Source of the DNA: Hypholoma sublateritium FD-334 SS-4
Lineage: Eukaryota > Basidiomycota > Agaricomycetes > Agaricales > Strophariaceae
Reading direction: 5' to 3'
Assembly (NCBI GenBank): GCA_000827495.1
Contig: KN817669.1
Coordinates: 12,000-50,396, forward strand
Length of the DNA stretch: 38,397 bases
Positions 11,422-22,138 of this stretch are shown piece by piece; positions within the stretch are counted from its first letter, which is position 1; each line of letters starts with the position of its first letter. The position numbers and the translations under genes were made by a program. The notes under the pieces were generated by a model. The model was not told where the DNA came from, searched no databases, and saw nothing but the letters and a program-made list of their open reading frames with translations.

Positions 11422-12440
11422 TTACCTAAGTGAAAAGATATATCCACAGCGGAAACTGCCCACTGGGCAACTCATGCATGCCCTGCCTGCCAAATAGCTA
11501 CGTTTTTAGTGCTACAACATGCCTTTTGCAGTGCTGTGCTTATTTGTTTGCACATTGATGCGCATCAAAAGCCAATGTGTGACCTCTTGCTTGTCTCTAT
11601 TTACATGGTGCAGGCTCACTCATGCCATATTCTGGCCTCAAATCCAAACAAATGTAAATAANNNNNNNNNNNNNNNNNNNNNNNNNNNNNNNNNNNNNNN
11701 NNNNNNNNNNNNNNNNNNNNNNNNNNNNNNNNNNNNNNNNNNNNNNNNNNNNNNNNNNNNNNNNNNNNNNNNNNNNNNNNNNNNNNNNNNNNNNNNNNNN
11801 NNNNNNNNNNNNNNNNNNNNNNNNNNNNNNNNNNNNNNNNNNNNNNNNNNNNNNNNNNNNNNNNNNNNNNNNNNNNNNNNNNNNNNNNNNNNNNNNNNNN
11901 NNNNNNNNNNNNNNNNNNNNNNNNNNNNNNNNNNNNNNNNNNNNNNNNNNNNNNNNNNNNNNNNNNNNNNNNNNNNNNNNNNNNNNNNNNNNNNNNNNNN
12001 NNNNNNNNNNNNNNNNNNNNNNNNNNNNNNNNNNNNNNNNNNNNNNNNNNNNNNNNNNNNNNNNNNNNNNNNNNNNNNNNNNNNNNNNNNNNNNNNNNNN
12101 NNNNNNNNNNNNNNNNNNNNNNNNNNNNNNNNNNNNNNNNATTTTGGTATATTTGGATAGCCCTGAATTTTCTGCTAATTTAGCAATTTTTTTCTCACTT
12201 TTCTATATTTAGACCAGCTTATGTAAGATCATTGCTGCCACGTTAGGCAACACTGGCAAGTGGCCATTTCAGGCACGTGGGGGTAGGCCTTGGGCAACTG
12301 CCCTGTGATGTATCACTGGGCAACTTCCCAAGAGTTTGGGCAGTTTCCGCTGTGGATATATCATTTCACTTAGGCAACTACCATGGGTTGATACATGAAA
12401 ACAGCAGCCATGGTTGCGACAGCGAGCACACAGCGTACAG
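11395..12440. repeat. Inverted repeat arms around a 479-base N gap
   Basis: The left arm (about 11395-11480) and the right arm (about 12325-12440) are reverse complements of each other. The shared core is GATATATCCACAGCGGAAAC followed by TGCCCA. Similarity continues outward, diverged, into the exon at 11320-11420. Inside the arms are several copies of a TTGGGCAACTGCCC-like palindrome. The arrangement fits a DNA transposon with long inverted ends. The gap 11662-12140 hides its middle. Confidence 0.6.
11662..12140. other. Assembly gap (479 N)
   Basis: All bases are N. The gap sits at the centre of the inverted repeat, where palindromic DNA commonly breaks short-read assembly. Confidence 0.99.
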
Positions 12441-13522
12441 CGGCCAGCTCAAAAATTGCCGCCTGACACATCTAACGTTGCGAGAGCTCCGAAGTGCGCC
12501 GTGTTATTGAAAAATTTCCAACGTGGCAAGCGGTGCCACGTCGATTACATGCTTAGTTCGTGATTGGTAGAAAATCGAGGAAAGGATGCTTGCCTCGGTA
12601 GCGTTGCATCGTGAATATAGTCTTGGACATTGATAAGGCTGTGAGCGGGTGTTAGCAAAAACTTCTATGAAGATAAGCCTGACTTACTGATGGGCAGCTG
12701 CTCGCGATGTGGAGAACCACGGCGGAAGATCAGTCGATGCTCATGCGCGCCGCTGATCCACAGTGTCTACTGGACGCTGCGGCGCGGTTGATTGATTCAC
12801 GAAGAGCGAACCAACGCAAGGTATGTCCGACGCACACTTGTGGGTACTAGTAACAGTGTGGCTCTCTGGCGTGAAACTGGGCAATGTCACCCCAGGCAGG
12901 GATGTCTTAGACCGTCAATGATATTGCGCAGAGTCGGTGGTGGTGCAATGCGGACAGCGGTTGGCCGATGAGCCAGTGACAGACAGACGAGTATATGCTC
13001 CTCCGCCAGCGGTGTTGGCAGGTGTGTAGGCGGAGAGAACGTTAGTGATGCTGCCTGGATGGCTGGGGCTGGTATGGGGCTGGTGGGGCTCCACGTGGTG
13101 CGGTGGGGCGCCTGCCACCTATTGTTGGAACAAATGAGATGGCATTGATCATGATCATACACTCTCCTGTTCAGTCATGAGGTTAGACAGCGAGAACTTT
13201 AAGATAGGGCAGATTACGCACGCGATTGAAGTTCTTACGAACAGGTAGCACTGTGAAGGGGTTAGTAGATCAAGCAGCACATACAACAATACCTCTTAGG
13301 CGCGGTCACACAGAGATGTTTGAATTGGGATACACGTAGCCAACGGACTTTCCGTCAATGTTCGTGGACCTATAGTTGTAAGGCCTTCTGCAACTGTCGC
13401 TGCCGTATGTGCACGACATGTTAAACTAATTCATGCCGATAACATTGAGTAGATGCGCATGTCATACCAGAAGAGATATGATACAAAGGATATATCGATA
13501 TGTTACATGTGCGACAAAAAAC
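12441..13522. other. Spacer with possible orphan exons; no gene called
   Basis: A plus-strand exon-like piece at about 12710-12822 (starting ATG TGG, ending at a GTATGT donor) and a minus-strand Pro/His/Thr-rich frame at 12915-13118 ending in a CPHC motif are the only candidates. Neither could be extended into a gene. A further minus-strand mini-frame near 13300-13430 contains NIDGKSVGYVYPN. All are left as unproven. Confidence 0.3.
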
Positions 13523-15934
13523 CTAGCGACTGCGAATGAGGGATAACGAATCTTCTTCTAACTTGTGCGTTGCTCGACAGAGGTCCCTTGAACCACGACA
13601 AATGTTCCGCCACTGTTTAGCCGGACAGGGTTGTCGTTCTAATTTGGCATTAGGGTCTTCTATATTAGACGATCCAACTTCGTACAGAGATTCGTTGAAG
13701 GCTGTCCATCGGCCATAATCAAGGCCCGATCGAGCATACAATGTCGGCGAAGGACACCACGACTTCAAAGCTATCTGGTTAGGATGCGCTGAAATATATA
13801 AGCCGCCAATATAAAGATGTTCGTAGTTAGGAAAACATACCTGTCGCACAATTATACACGCCAGTCAGTAAATTGATCTCCCAATCCCTCAGGGAATCGT
13901 CCACGTATTTCTTGCCGTTAGATAATGTGACAACCAACATCTCACCAGAGTTTAGGGACAAACCCGATGGCCCAGCTAAGACTCTGTCGAAGCTGACTTC
14001 TGATACAGCTACTCTCCAAAGATATCCTCCTCGAAGCAGCACAGCACGCCCACTTGACCGATGTAAAATGACATAGCGGCATCGGTCGATGTAAGCAGCA
14101 TAATCACTGATATCAAAAATGTAGCCATGAGGGCGGTATGGATGTTGGAAAGGATTTGTATCAAGATGGGGCCTTTCCTGCAGAGTTTCTGAGTCTTGAA
14201 GGGTGTGAAAGGGGATTCCCCTTCGTAACAAATATACAGCAATATCGCCTTCTCGAAACTGAGGATGTAAGCGGCATACGAGAAGAGCATGGGCAGCAGT
14301 AGTCAACGTCAATATCCATTTGACTGTGGCATGCTCACGTAAGTCAAGCATGAATAAGGGGCCATCTGGCCCCCGAACTTCTTTGATAAGTTGGAAGCGT
14401 GCAGTAAAGGCCACAGAAGCTCGATTTTCGCGTGCAAGGTCCCATTCATCGGGTGATATGGAAGTTTGGCGGGACAGTTTGTCAATAAAGTCACAAAGGG
14501 CAAGAATTCGTGGTCGACTAAAGAGCGCGGGCGATGATTCATTCCAAGATAGCCCTAAGATTCTTAGGAAATTCTTCTGGCGACTAGTTCCCGGCACAGC
14601 ATCTTTTTTGGGGACAGGAAGTGGGGGGAGATACCCAAAGTATCTGCTGGCTGTCTCAATGGTATCCTCTTCGTAAATGTCCAAATATGAGGAAGATGTA
14701 TGTTCCTGAGACTGTAATGACTCAGGCTGAGAGGCGAAAGGTAGCCACCGTTCATTGTCCCCCGAGTCAAAAAATGGCTCGGGTTCTGCAGATACCAAAG
14801 GAATAGCTGAACATTCTTTTTCGGCGTGATCGTAGTCTATAAAGTCTTCATCGCTGGGGTCCTCACCAACACTTTCGGATTCGTCATCGGACCCAAATTC
14901 TGACGAGCAATCCCACTCGTTAGCAAATGCATCATATCGAATCTGGTTTGCAGAATAATCGCCCAAGGTGTCCTGGCGCCATTTCTTCGAGACCTGCTCA
15001 CGAACTTACCCATCACTCTCAATGTCTTTCACCCATCGGAAAACCTTGGCGCTCGCTGTAGGAGGCTGACGTTCCCTTGCCAAACGTTTTTGCCTTTCTG
15101 ATGTCGTTTCTGTCTGCTCCATGCGTTGGTGTGAGGCTTGTCGCGACTCATGAAATCGGCACCATGCCTCCAAAAACTGATGCTTGCTTGAGCGTCTGGG
15201 AGCTTCTGATACATCAAATTGTGTTGCGATAATGAAAGGAGCCGATTTGCCGTTGTCTGTGGGAATGAAAGTCACTGTTTCAAGATCATTCGGATCGTTT
15301 CTAGAAGGACTCTTCGAGATCGTCGTTGTGTCAAGTTGTAGCCGATGGGTTGGAGGAGCCAACGACGAGAAGCGGAGATTTTTTGCTTGCTCTTCTCCCC
15401 ACGGATACCAAACAGGTATGTTGAAGCTGCGGAACCATTCCACCGATGGTTGTAATCCATCTTTCGGGGGAATGTGAAGAAAGACGCCTGATCGCACAAT
15501 TTTGGGGCTGAAACAAAATGCAAAAGATGATATCAGACCATCTAAAAATGTCCTTTCTACGCCTTGATCCAACAGGTATGTCGCCCAATGCTTTTTCGCA
15601 AGAAAGGGATAGGGTTCCAGATCGTCTTCCACGGTTTCTGCAGACGCTATGAGGTACGAAAGGAGTGCTATCCAAACAGAAAACCAGTCTCTTGACTTGT
15701 CGATTGATCGCATGACCGCGTCAGGATGAGAGCGAGATTTGTTGTAGCCAAATCCTCGTGGATTCATTGGCCTTAACGCCGGTGCACTATAATGAAGTTG
15801 AAGGAGATGTGTGACGAAGCCGAGGTCCCGGTCCAATTTTTCCCAACTTGCGGCTAAACTGGAAGGCATCACATATCTGGAGCCATTTGAAGAGCGATGA
15901 AGACGGCGAGGAACATCTAATAGCGGATAGAATG
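13523..15934 (-). pseudogene. Large uncharacterised Agaricomycete-type gene, 3' part
   Basis: One frame runs from the transposon boundary at 15934 to 13841, then an intron (13840-13789, GTATGT...TTTCAG) and a last exon 13788-13523 ending SLSLIRSR. Landmarks are VTHLLQLHYSAPALRPMN, WFRSFNIPVWYPWG, an acidic Ser-rich middle (residues such as FGSDDESESVGEDPSDED), LLRRGIPFHTLQ and GRAVLLRGGYLWRVA. I recall this architecture, including the xVPVWYPWG and GIxFHTL motifs, from a large family of uncharacterised Agaricomycete proteins; no enzymatic motif is visible. An in-frame TAA at 15006-15008 interrupts the frame, with coding-like sequence directly on both sides and no workable intron. The 5' part is at about 21018-21276 on the other strand, separated by transposon insertion and inversion. 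Confidence 0.75.
15927..15934. repeat. Target-site repeat, site A (ATAGAATG)
   Basis: These eight bases directly precede transposon copy 1. Their match is not on the other side of copy 1 but at 21269-21276 beside copy 2 (reverse complement CATTCTAT). One further base also matches, so the duplication is 8-9 bp. Confidence 0.8.
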
Positions 15935-16484
15935 CAATACTTTACAGTCCCCCACCTAGTCCGCAGGATGTCCGCGGACAGCCATATATCCATGGACTGT
16001 CCGTGGACTTTTATGAAAAATGGATTTTTGTTAAAAATATATCAAAAGGGTTTTGGACAGTCCACGGACAGTTTTTTTTGTCCGCGCACTGTCTGCAGCA
16101 GATGATATTCAGTCCTGATGATGTCCAACTGCAGTCCATGGACAGTCCAAGGACAGTCCTTGGACAAACTTTGACCATTTGACCTCAGAGAGCTACAATA
16201 ATCTGTCCATGGACAGTCCATGGACAATCCATGGACAGTCCATGGACAATCCATGGACATCCATAGCAAATCAACCCCAAGTCCACACACTACAAAAAAT
16301 CAGCTTACATAATCTGAATTAAATTAAATTAAATTATTTAAATTAAAAACACTTAATACAACAATACTACATAAAGATAACTACGGCGAACAGCAAACGG
16401 CGGGCAATGGCCGCGTGCAACAGCACTGCGGGGCAAGGCTGCCAGCCACGGGTGGTCCGGAGCCGCCTACGCTGCCAAAAGCCC

Positions 16485-16965
16485 TCAGCCCGAGGTGACG
16501 TGGCACCTGGCGAAGCCTCGCGACACTGCGAGGTGGGAGCTGGACACACGCGGTACTGCGAAAAGCACAGGGTGGCCCGGCCGGCGGCGGCGGCGGTGTT
16601 CATGGCTGCGAGACGGCGCCAGAATGGCCAATTGGTCCCACAAGCTCGCCGGGCGTCGCTCTGCTGCAGCAACAGCCCCGCCAAGCGAGGACGTGGCACC
16701 GGCCGCTGCTGCGGGAGGGGTCGGGTAACGTCGGGGGGGTGGACTTACCTGCCTGCCCACATGACGCATGCAGCCGCCGTGGGTCGCAGGTGTCTGCTCC
16801 GAGGGACGGGAAGGCGGTGTGGGCGGTGTGCAGGGCGTAGGGGCCCCAAGTGGCCCTGTCGGAGGCGTATGGCAGTGCGAGGGGCTATATAGGTGGTGTG
16901 GGCTGTCAAACGGCGCCAGCGGGGTTGTGGTTGTTTGCTTACCTCGCAGTGAATCCTCCCCACAT
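16485..16965 (-). CDS. Predicted spliced ORF inside transposon copy 1
   Basis: This is the mirror image of the spliced ORF described at 22139-22619 in copy 2, with the same exons, introns and stop. Whether either copy is expressed is unknown. Confidence 0.3.
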
Positions 16966-17197
16966 GATTTCGGCGGCCGCGCGGCCAATGGTGGGTGCCA
17001 GCGGCGGCGGTGGGGTTGCGGCGGCGGCGGTGTCGACGACGACGACGACGACGGGCGGTGTTTGGTGTATCGGCAACGGCGACGGCGGTGGTGGTGACGG
17101 CGGAGACGAGGGGAGGTGGGAGGCGGCCGCGGTGGTGGGGGATAGATGAGAGTAAGGAAGAAAGAAAGGAAAGCGGAATGCCACGTACGCGGTTCGA

Positions 17198-17213
17198 AAA
17201 GTCACGTGACTTT
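17198..17213. promoter_or_regulatory. 16-bp perfect palindrome with CACGTG core (copy 1)
   Basis: AAAGTCACGTGACTTT is its own reverse complement and centres on CACGTG, the E-box bound by basic helix-loop-helix factors. It lies about 90 bp from a TATATATAT run (near 17298-17306), upstream of the internal ORF. Promoter function is inference. Confidence 0.35.
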
Positions 17214-17333
17214 GATCGCGCACAGACCGTCGGCGGAAAAACGCCGCCCGAGCACAGCACAGCCTCGCACGGACCACACCGGCTATCTGGCCACCCTATA
17301 TATATCTGCGGGCTCGGAAATATTAATCCCCAT

Positions 17334-17362
17334 CATTCCGCGGCCTATAATACCGCGGAATG
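17334..17362. repeat. Hairpin near transposon end (copy 1)
   Basis: CATTCCGCGG and CCGCGGAATG form a perfect 10-bp stem around a 9-base loop. The same hairpin lies at 21742-21770 in copy 2. It sits between the GC-rich centre and the subterminal palindrome array. Confidence 0.55.
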
Positions 17363-17826
17363 GGGTAGTAATTAAATTAAAATAGCTACAATACTCATTT
17401 AAATACTATAAATTCGATTAAATAGCTAGAAAAATCCAGGGACTGTCCATGGACTGTCCAAAATTTGTAATAAATGTTGCTTATGGTTGTAATGTAGTAT
17501 AGTAATTATTTGAAATAGCATGGAATGTCCAGGGACTGTCCATGGACAAGTTGTCCATGAATAATCCCTGGACAGTCCATGGACAGTCCATGGACTATAA
17601 AATGGTAGTCTCTGGACACAGTCCATGGACTACCAGCCAAAATGAAAAAGTCCCTGGACAGGGGGTGGACAGCTTGCGGACTGTCCATGGACAAAAAAAG
17701 TGAATTTGGGTGAAAATCCCCCTTAGATATATACCTTACTATTTTTCATTTTTGTCCACGGACTGTCCAGGGACTGGTCTGTCCGCGGACAGTCCTGAGG
17801 ATTAGGTGGGGGAGTGTAAAGTACTC

Positions 17827-17834
17827 GTGACAGG
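17827..17834. repeat. Target-site repeat, site B (GTGACAGG)
   Basis: These eight bases directly follow transposon copy 1. Their partner is at 23170-23177 beside copy 2 (CCTGTCAC), not on the left of copy 1. Confidence 0.8.
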
Positions 17835-17858
17835 ATAGCTGACATTTTGCATGTCAAG

Positions 17859-19152
17859 GTCGACGACATTTACGAGAGGGTCAAAATTAGGGGATACATT
17901 CACGCTCAAGTATGGAACCCTGACGGGAGTCAGATAGCTGTCATACATTCCACGGAGGTTGCGATCATCTTGGATCCTTTATCACGTATGCCGTCATCAC
18001 AATGTAGTCAATATCTGGAGCTAACTCTTGCTCGTAGCTGATCGCTTTATCCACTATATAGATATGAAGACACTGATTATCCCCAGCATTGTCACCACTA
18101 TCTCGTCGACACCCCTTGAATTACATTACCTGGACGAGTACTCTCTCTTTGTCGTATTTTTAACGGAAATTATGTACGTGCCAGTTTACGGTATCGCTGA
18201 CGTCAACGTGTATTTATAGCCTGGGTCATCTTAGCGTGGTCAATACGACTCAACCTTTTCATCCTGCATGGGCGATCGACTCCAGAAAGGATTCATACTT
18301 GTACGCTTCACCGGATATACTTAATTTTAGACAGAACTGATAGATACAAATTGTTTGTCGTAGTGCCCGCGTCTCGATCTCGCCGGATAGAAGACACATC
18401 GTTTGTAACAACCTCGCAAACGGAGTGGATAGATACTCTATCTCTGATTCGAACTGGCTCACAACTCACAGTACCAACGACATCGGTCAGCAAGCTCGGG
18501 GAGTAAGCCGTCTTTACGGCGTTTCCTTCCTCGACTGCAGGACTGTTGTCTGCGGCAGCAACGGAAGCAAAATTACACTTATTTATGATACAAACCGGCC
18601 AGGGCCAAATTGTCATGTATTCCGAAGCTTTCAGCTCGATCATGTGGACAGACGTAAGGTTTCGAGCTAGAGTACTTTCTTCGAGTCTTTTACTCAGTGA
18701 TTTCCGTTGCTCATTCCAGTGACCCGAACAGTTGTATGTCGTTCCCTTGATTGTGGCCCATACTTATTACTGATAGCATAGTTGCTACTTAATCTCAGAT
18801 CACTGGTTTGATTCGGAACACACCAGTCATCATAGCTATCAACGGCGAGAACAGCGCTTCAAGATTGTTTGTTGTTGCGGTCGCTCAGTTGCAGAGTCCA
18901 TATGTTCGGCCGCCTGAAAGGATAGCCCCGAACGAAGCCAACGAGGCTGGTCACGAAAGGCTCGATGCGGAAGAAACGTCGCGCCCCGATCGCCAGGCGG
19001 AAAGTATATTTCGGGTACACCCCGAAGACCAGCAACCTGTCCCGCGACTTCGCCTTTGTTCGATTTCGTCGTTGTTCTTCTTCAGCATTGCTTTAGGCCT
19101 CTTATGTATTTTTTGGGCCGTTGTATCGATAGATGCTGGCGGGCGGGTATAA
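17859..19152 (+). CDS. WD40-repeat membrane protein 1, 3' part
   Basis: Eight exons can be chained: 17859-18003, 18038-18173, 18220-18300, 18364-18653, a 14-nt exon 18720-18733 and 18799-19152, all with GT-AG introns and matching phase (the first two exons of the gene are on the other side of the inversion). Propeller-like blades are visible at HAQVWNPDGSQIAVIHSTE, ARVSISPDRRHIVCNNL and VVCGSNGSKITLIYDT. The C-terminus has a basic/acidic linker and then one hydrophobic helix (SSLFFFSIALGLLCIFWAVV), so the propeller is probably membrane-anchored at its tail. The 5' part is at 23216-23584 on the minus strand. The first intron of this part begins across the transposon boundary. Paralogues are at 26164 and 33516. 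Function unknown. Confidence 0.72.
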
Positions 19153-19356
19153 ACAATCAGGGTTTGTTGGTCACCCTTTGACTGCGCCGTGAACTTGCCA
19201 TCATCGACCAAAGGTTTTTGTAACAAGTATAGATTGAACAGAGAAATTGTACGCAGAAAACATTTCCCAGTTACCACTCATACATGTACAAAGGCTCTAC
19301 TTCTGTATATAAAAGAGGTAAGGTACTCCATTATATTTGGAAGCATCGTCGATATC

Positions 19357-20405
19357 ATGACTGCCACATCGTCCAAGTCAAAATACCTTGATCTCAACCC
19401 ACTTGTCCCACTGAGAATTCCAAGCACTCTCTCCTGGACAGACGCAGAGATATCTCAACTATCTACCTTATACCCGACCGTCAATGAAAGAGCAAAATTT
19501 GTTGTACAATATCTTTTGGACGTGAGATTGACTTCACATTTTCTACAATACACATTGATACCAACCGTACTCCTCCTAGCATAATATATTACCTGAATTT
19601 CTTTCGAAGAAAGGCGTGGACGGCGTCCTTCAACTATTCAAGGTTTTATTTTTTTTATTGCAGGAAGTACTATAATTCTAGCTGATCACGAGAAGTACAG
19701 GAGGAGAACGACGGCCAAATTACTGAGCCTGCAATTGCTAGTCTCATGGAATATGCCAACCTCAAGGCGTCTCAGGAAACCGAAGTCATGGTTCTGGAAT
19801 CAACCATTCTCAGCGTACGTTGCGACTAACGTCTGATACTTTTATCGGGTTCTAACATTAAAATCAGATTAAAACTTCTTTGCTCGCTAGAGCGACTTGC
19901 GATATCTGTTCTCAGAGCTTTAAACACCCCGTTTTGTAAGTATCGATAATTTTGTTTCTCTAGCGCTTTCCCAGGATTTTCACTGATATATTACCTTGAT
20001 ATTACCCTCTGATATTAATTCAGGCTATCTTGCGGAGACGTTTTCTGTGGATCTTGCATCCAGAGTTGGTGGGAAAAGGAGCTGGAGAAGCGATTCAAGG
20101 GCATAAAATGCCACCCTCCACTCAAGATTGCCCGCAGCTCTGCCGAGCTCATGTTTCTCAGAAACCGCATCAGCCGCCTGGGTAGGCCGTATGAGAAGAC
20201 CCTTTGCAACTTCTGTCCTCAATGCAGTGCTCAAATCCGCAGGGCGCCCATGGCCTGTGCCAACTTTACTTCGTTTATCAATGACTGTTTGGTTATCACA
20301 CATCGCTCAGACGATCCTGCAACAGAGTTCTCCAACAGGAACACGAGTTTTGATCATTCAAATCTGTGCTTTGAAGGGCTCTTCACTAAACATGACAAGG
20401 AGTAA
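19357..20405 (+). CDS. RING-type zinc-finger protein with altered zinc ligand
   Basis: The ATG at 19357 opens a five-exon gene: 19357-19521, 19580-19642, 19701-19814, 19868-19935 and 20024-20405. The phases agree and the total is 792 nt (263 residues). Residues 125-148 form a RING start, CDIC...HPVLLSCGDVFCGSC. A canonical RING has CGH at the second ligand group; here it is CGD (residue 142), so the zinc-binding His is replaced by Asp. A later Cys-rich block (CNFCPQCSAQIRRAPMAC) may supply the remaining ligands. RING proteins are usually E3 ubiquitin ligases; this one may bind zinc poorly or use Asp. It lies wholly inside the inverted segment and would be on the minus strand in the older order. 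Confidence 0.75.
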
Positions 20406-21017
20406 TACCCGCGCCCTGCATGCGCAGGCGCGGGCCAGTCACGGCGGCGCCCTGTCAATTGATTCATCGTTACTTATTGAGTACTTAGATTTGACATAGA
20501 GCTTGCATAGAGCATACAACTATCAAGTAGTGACTGCAAGAAATTTCTGTAATTATAACATTTTTTCTCTCTCGTATTTACTTCGTGATACTGCAGAAAC
20601 AGTTAAGCTTCGGCCCAACTTCGGCCACAGGCGTACATTCAAATTGTCATTAATTAATATTAAATTAGTTAAGCGCAACATCACGTGCTGGAAGTTTGGC
20701 GATATCGCACGCTGTTCGAACTTCGAACGCTGAAAGTCGCAGTCAGATCCCCCATGTACATGTACATGTTACAACTTCACCTCTATTTCTAGAACGCGAC
20801 CTTTGGTTTCGGTATCACACTAGCCATTGGTCTTGGTCCACTAGAACTACCTGATCGTACTATCTCATAGCCCACCAGGGACCTCAGAATACCCTACGTC
20901 ATTCCCAACGCCTTCAATAACATTGACTTCAGTCATTGTTCGCAATTTGCACTGCAGGGCTTGATCAATGTAAGCTACGTCTTCATCGCTACGTACATTT
21001 TATTAACGTGTTTACAG
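20406..21017. other. Spacer; GC hairpin after the RING gene
   Basis: Directly after the RING stop codon, CCCGCGCC (20408-20415) and GGCGCGGG (20427-20434) form a perfect 8-bp stem with an 11-base loop. The rest should hold the promoter and first exon(s) of the large split gene; a donor-like GTAAGC near 20970 and acceptor TTTACAG at 21011-21017 mark an intron, but the first exon could not be fixed. Confidence 0.4.
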
Positions 21018-21276
21018 GGACTCAGGTTTGGTGCAGATTTTGAACGGGCGCCTTTACTACTCGCCAAATTGCAGTCGCGCGGTTCGCGAGCCAGCTCCAG
21101 GTGCTCCAGAAGAAAACCCATTTATTCCTCCACCACAGGTTTCGAATGGGCTTAGCCTCCGAAATGCAATGGACCTCGACATCAGGGACTATTTGGAACC
21201 TCGTTGGTGGACACGGCCTTGGGGCTGGATAGCTTTCTTTCCCCATGAACCTAATTTTCTACNCCCGCCATTCTAT
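21018..21276 (+). pseudogene. Large uncharacterised Agaricomycete-type gene, 5' part
   Basis: After the acceptor at 21011-21017 the frame reads SGLVQILNGRLYYSPN, APEENPFIPPPQVSNGLSL, WWTRPWGWIAFFPHEPNF and PPFY, where transposon copy 2 begins. Joined to the minus-strand part at 15934, with one copy of the target site kept, the frame continues without a break into PLLDVPRRLH and then VMPSSLAASWEKLDRD. The WGWIAF...PPFYPLL stretch is the N-terminal signature that I recall for the same Agaricomycete family as the 3' part. One N lies at 21263. The first exon(s) upstream were not placed. Confidence 0.75.
21269..21276. repeat. Target-site repeat, site A partner (CATTCTAT)
   Basis: This is the reverse complement of 15927-15934. 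It lies immediately left of transposon copy 2, one base from its terminal repeat. Confidence 0.8.
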
Positions 21277-21741
21277 CGAGTACTTTACACTCCCCCACCT
21301 AATCCTCAGGACTGTCCGCGGACAGACCAGTCCCTGGACAGTCCGTGGACAAAAATGAAAAATAGTAAGGTATATATCTAAGGGGGATTTTCACCCAAAT
21401 TCACTTTTTTTGTCCATGGACAGTCCGCAAGCTGTCCACCCCCTGTCCAGGGACTTTTTCATTTTGGCTGGTAGTCCATGGACTGTGTCCAGAGACTACC
21501 ATTTTATAGTCCATGGACTGTCCATGGACTGTCCAGGGATTATTCATGGACAACTTGTCCATGGACAGTCCCTGGACATTCCATGCTATTTCAAATAATT
21601 ACTATACTACATTACAACCATAAGCAACATTTATTACAAATTTTGGACAGTCCATGGACAGTCCCTGGATTTTTCTAGCTATTTAATCGAATTTATAGTA
21701 TTTAAATGAGTATTGTAGCTATTTTAATTTAATTACTACCC

Positions 21742-21770
21742 CATTCCGCGGTATTATAGGCCGCGGAATG
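21742..21770. repeat. Hairpin near transposon end (copy 2)
   Basis: Mirror of 17334-17362: a 10-bp CCGCGGAATG stem with a 9-base loop. Confidence 0.55.
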
Positions 21771-21890
21771 ATGGGGATTAATATTTCCGAGCCCGCAGAT
21801 ATATATAGGGTGGCCAGATAGCCGGTGTGGTCCGTGCGAGGCTGTGCTGTGCTCGGGCGGCGTTTTTCCGCCGACGGTCTGTGCGCGATC

Positions 21891-21906
21891 AAAGTCACGT
21901 GACTTT
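21891..21906. promoter_or_regulatory. 16-bp perfect palindrome with CACGTG core (copy 2)
   Basis: Mirror of 17198-17213. In this copy it lies downstream of the TATATATA run at about 21798-21806 and about 230 bp upstream of the ATG of the internal ORF. Confidence 0.35.
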
Positions 21907-22138
21907 TCGAACCGCGTACGTGGCATTCCGCTTTCCTTTCTTTCTTCCTTACTCTCATCTATCCCCCACCACCGCGGCCGCCTCCCACCTCCCCTCGTCT
22001 CCGCCGTCACCACCACCGCCGTCGCCGTTGCCGATACACCAAACACCGCCCGTCGTCGTCGTCGTCGTCGACACCGCCGCCGCCGCAACCCCACCGCCGC
22101 CGCTGGCACCCACCATTGGCCGCGCGGCCGCCGAAATC

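Larger units (their letters stand above)
15935..17826. mobile_element. 1,892-bp non-autonomous DNA transposon, copy 1
   Basis: The terminal inverted repeats read CAATACTTTACAGTCCCCCA on the left and GAGTACTTTACACTCCCCCA on the right (reverse complement). Long subterminal arrays (about 15960-16290 and 17440-17800) are built from the palindrome GTCCATGGAC and variants joined as ...GGACAGTCC.... The centre (about 16390-17290) is GC-rich with long GCC/GGC runs. No transposase is encoded. Terminal repeats plus 8-9 bp target duplications fit hAT or the basidiomycete KDZ/Zisupton group; the assignment is inference. The copy mirrors 21278-23169 base for base as far as I can see (position p pairs with 39104-p). 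Confidence 0.85.

Noticed and set aside
11519..12160. 213-codon ORF across the N gap
   Set aside because: It is open only because the gap bases cannot encode stops.
15960..16290. CRISPR-like or regulatory array from the repeated GTCCATGGAC
   Set aside because: Spacing is irregular, there are no unique spacers of constant length, and the array is repeated at the other end of a transposon in a eukaryotic context.
16367..17375. Many overlapping long ORFs on both strands in the transposon core
   Set aside because: The core is very GC-rich, which lengthens chance ORFs in all frames. Only the splice-consistent one was kept, at low confidence.
15939..17823. Tc1/mariner-type element with TA target duplication
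   Set aside because: TA does flank CTTTACA at both ends, but the terminal repeat similarity extends beyond it, and the longer 8-9 bp crosswise matches explain the flanks better.
20408..20434. Rho-independent terminator after the RING gene
   Set aside because: The GC hairpin is real, but bacterial-type terminators do not apply here and no T run follows.
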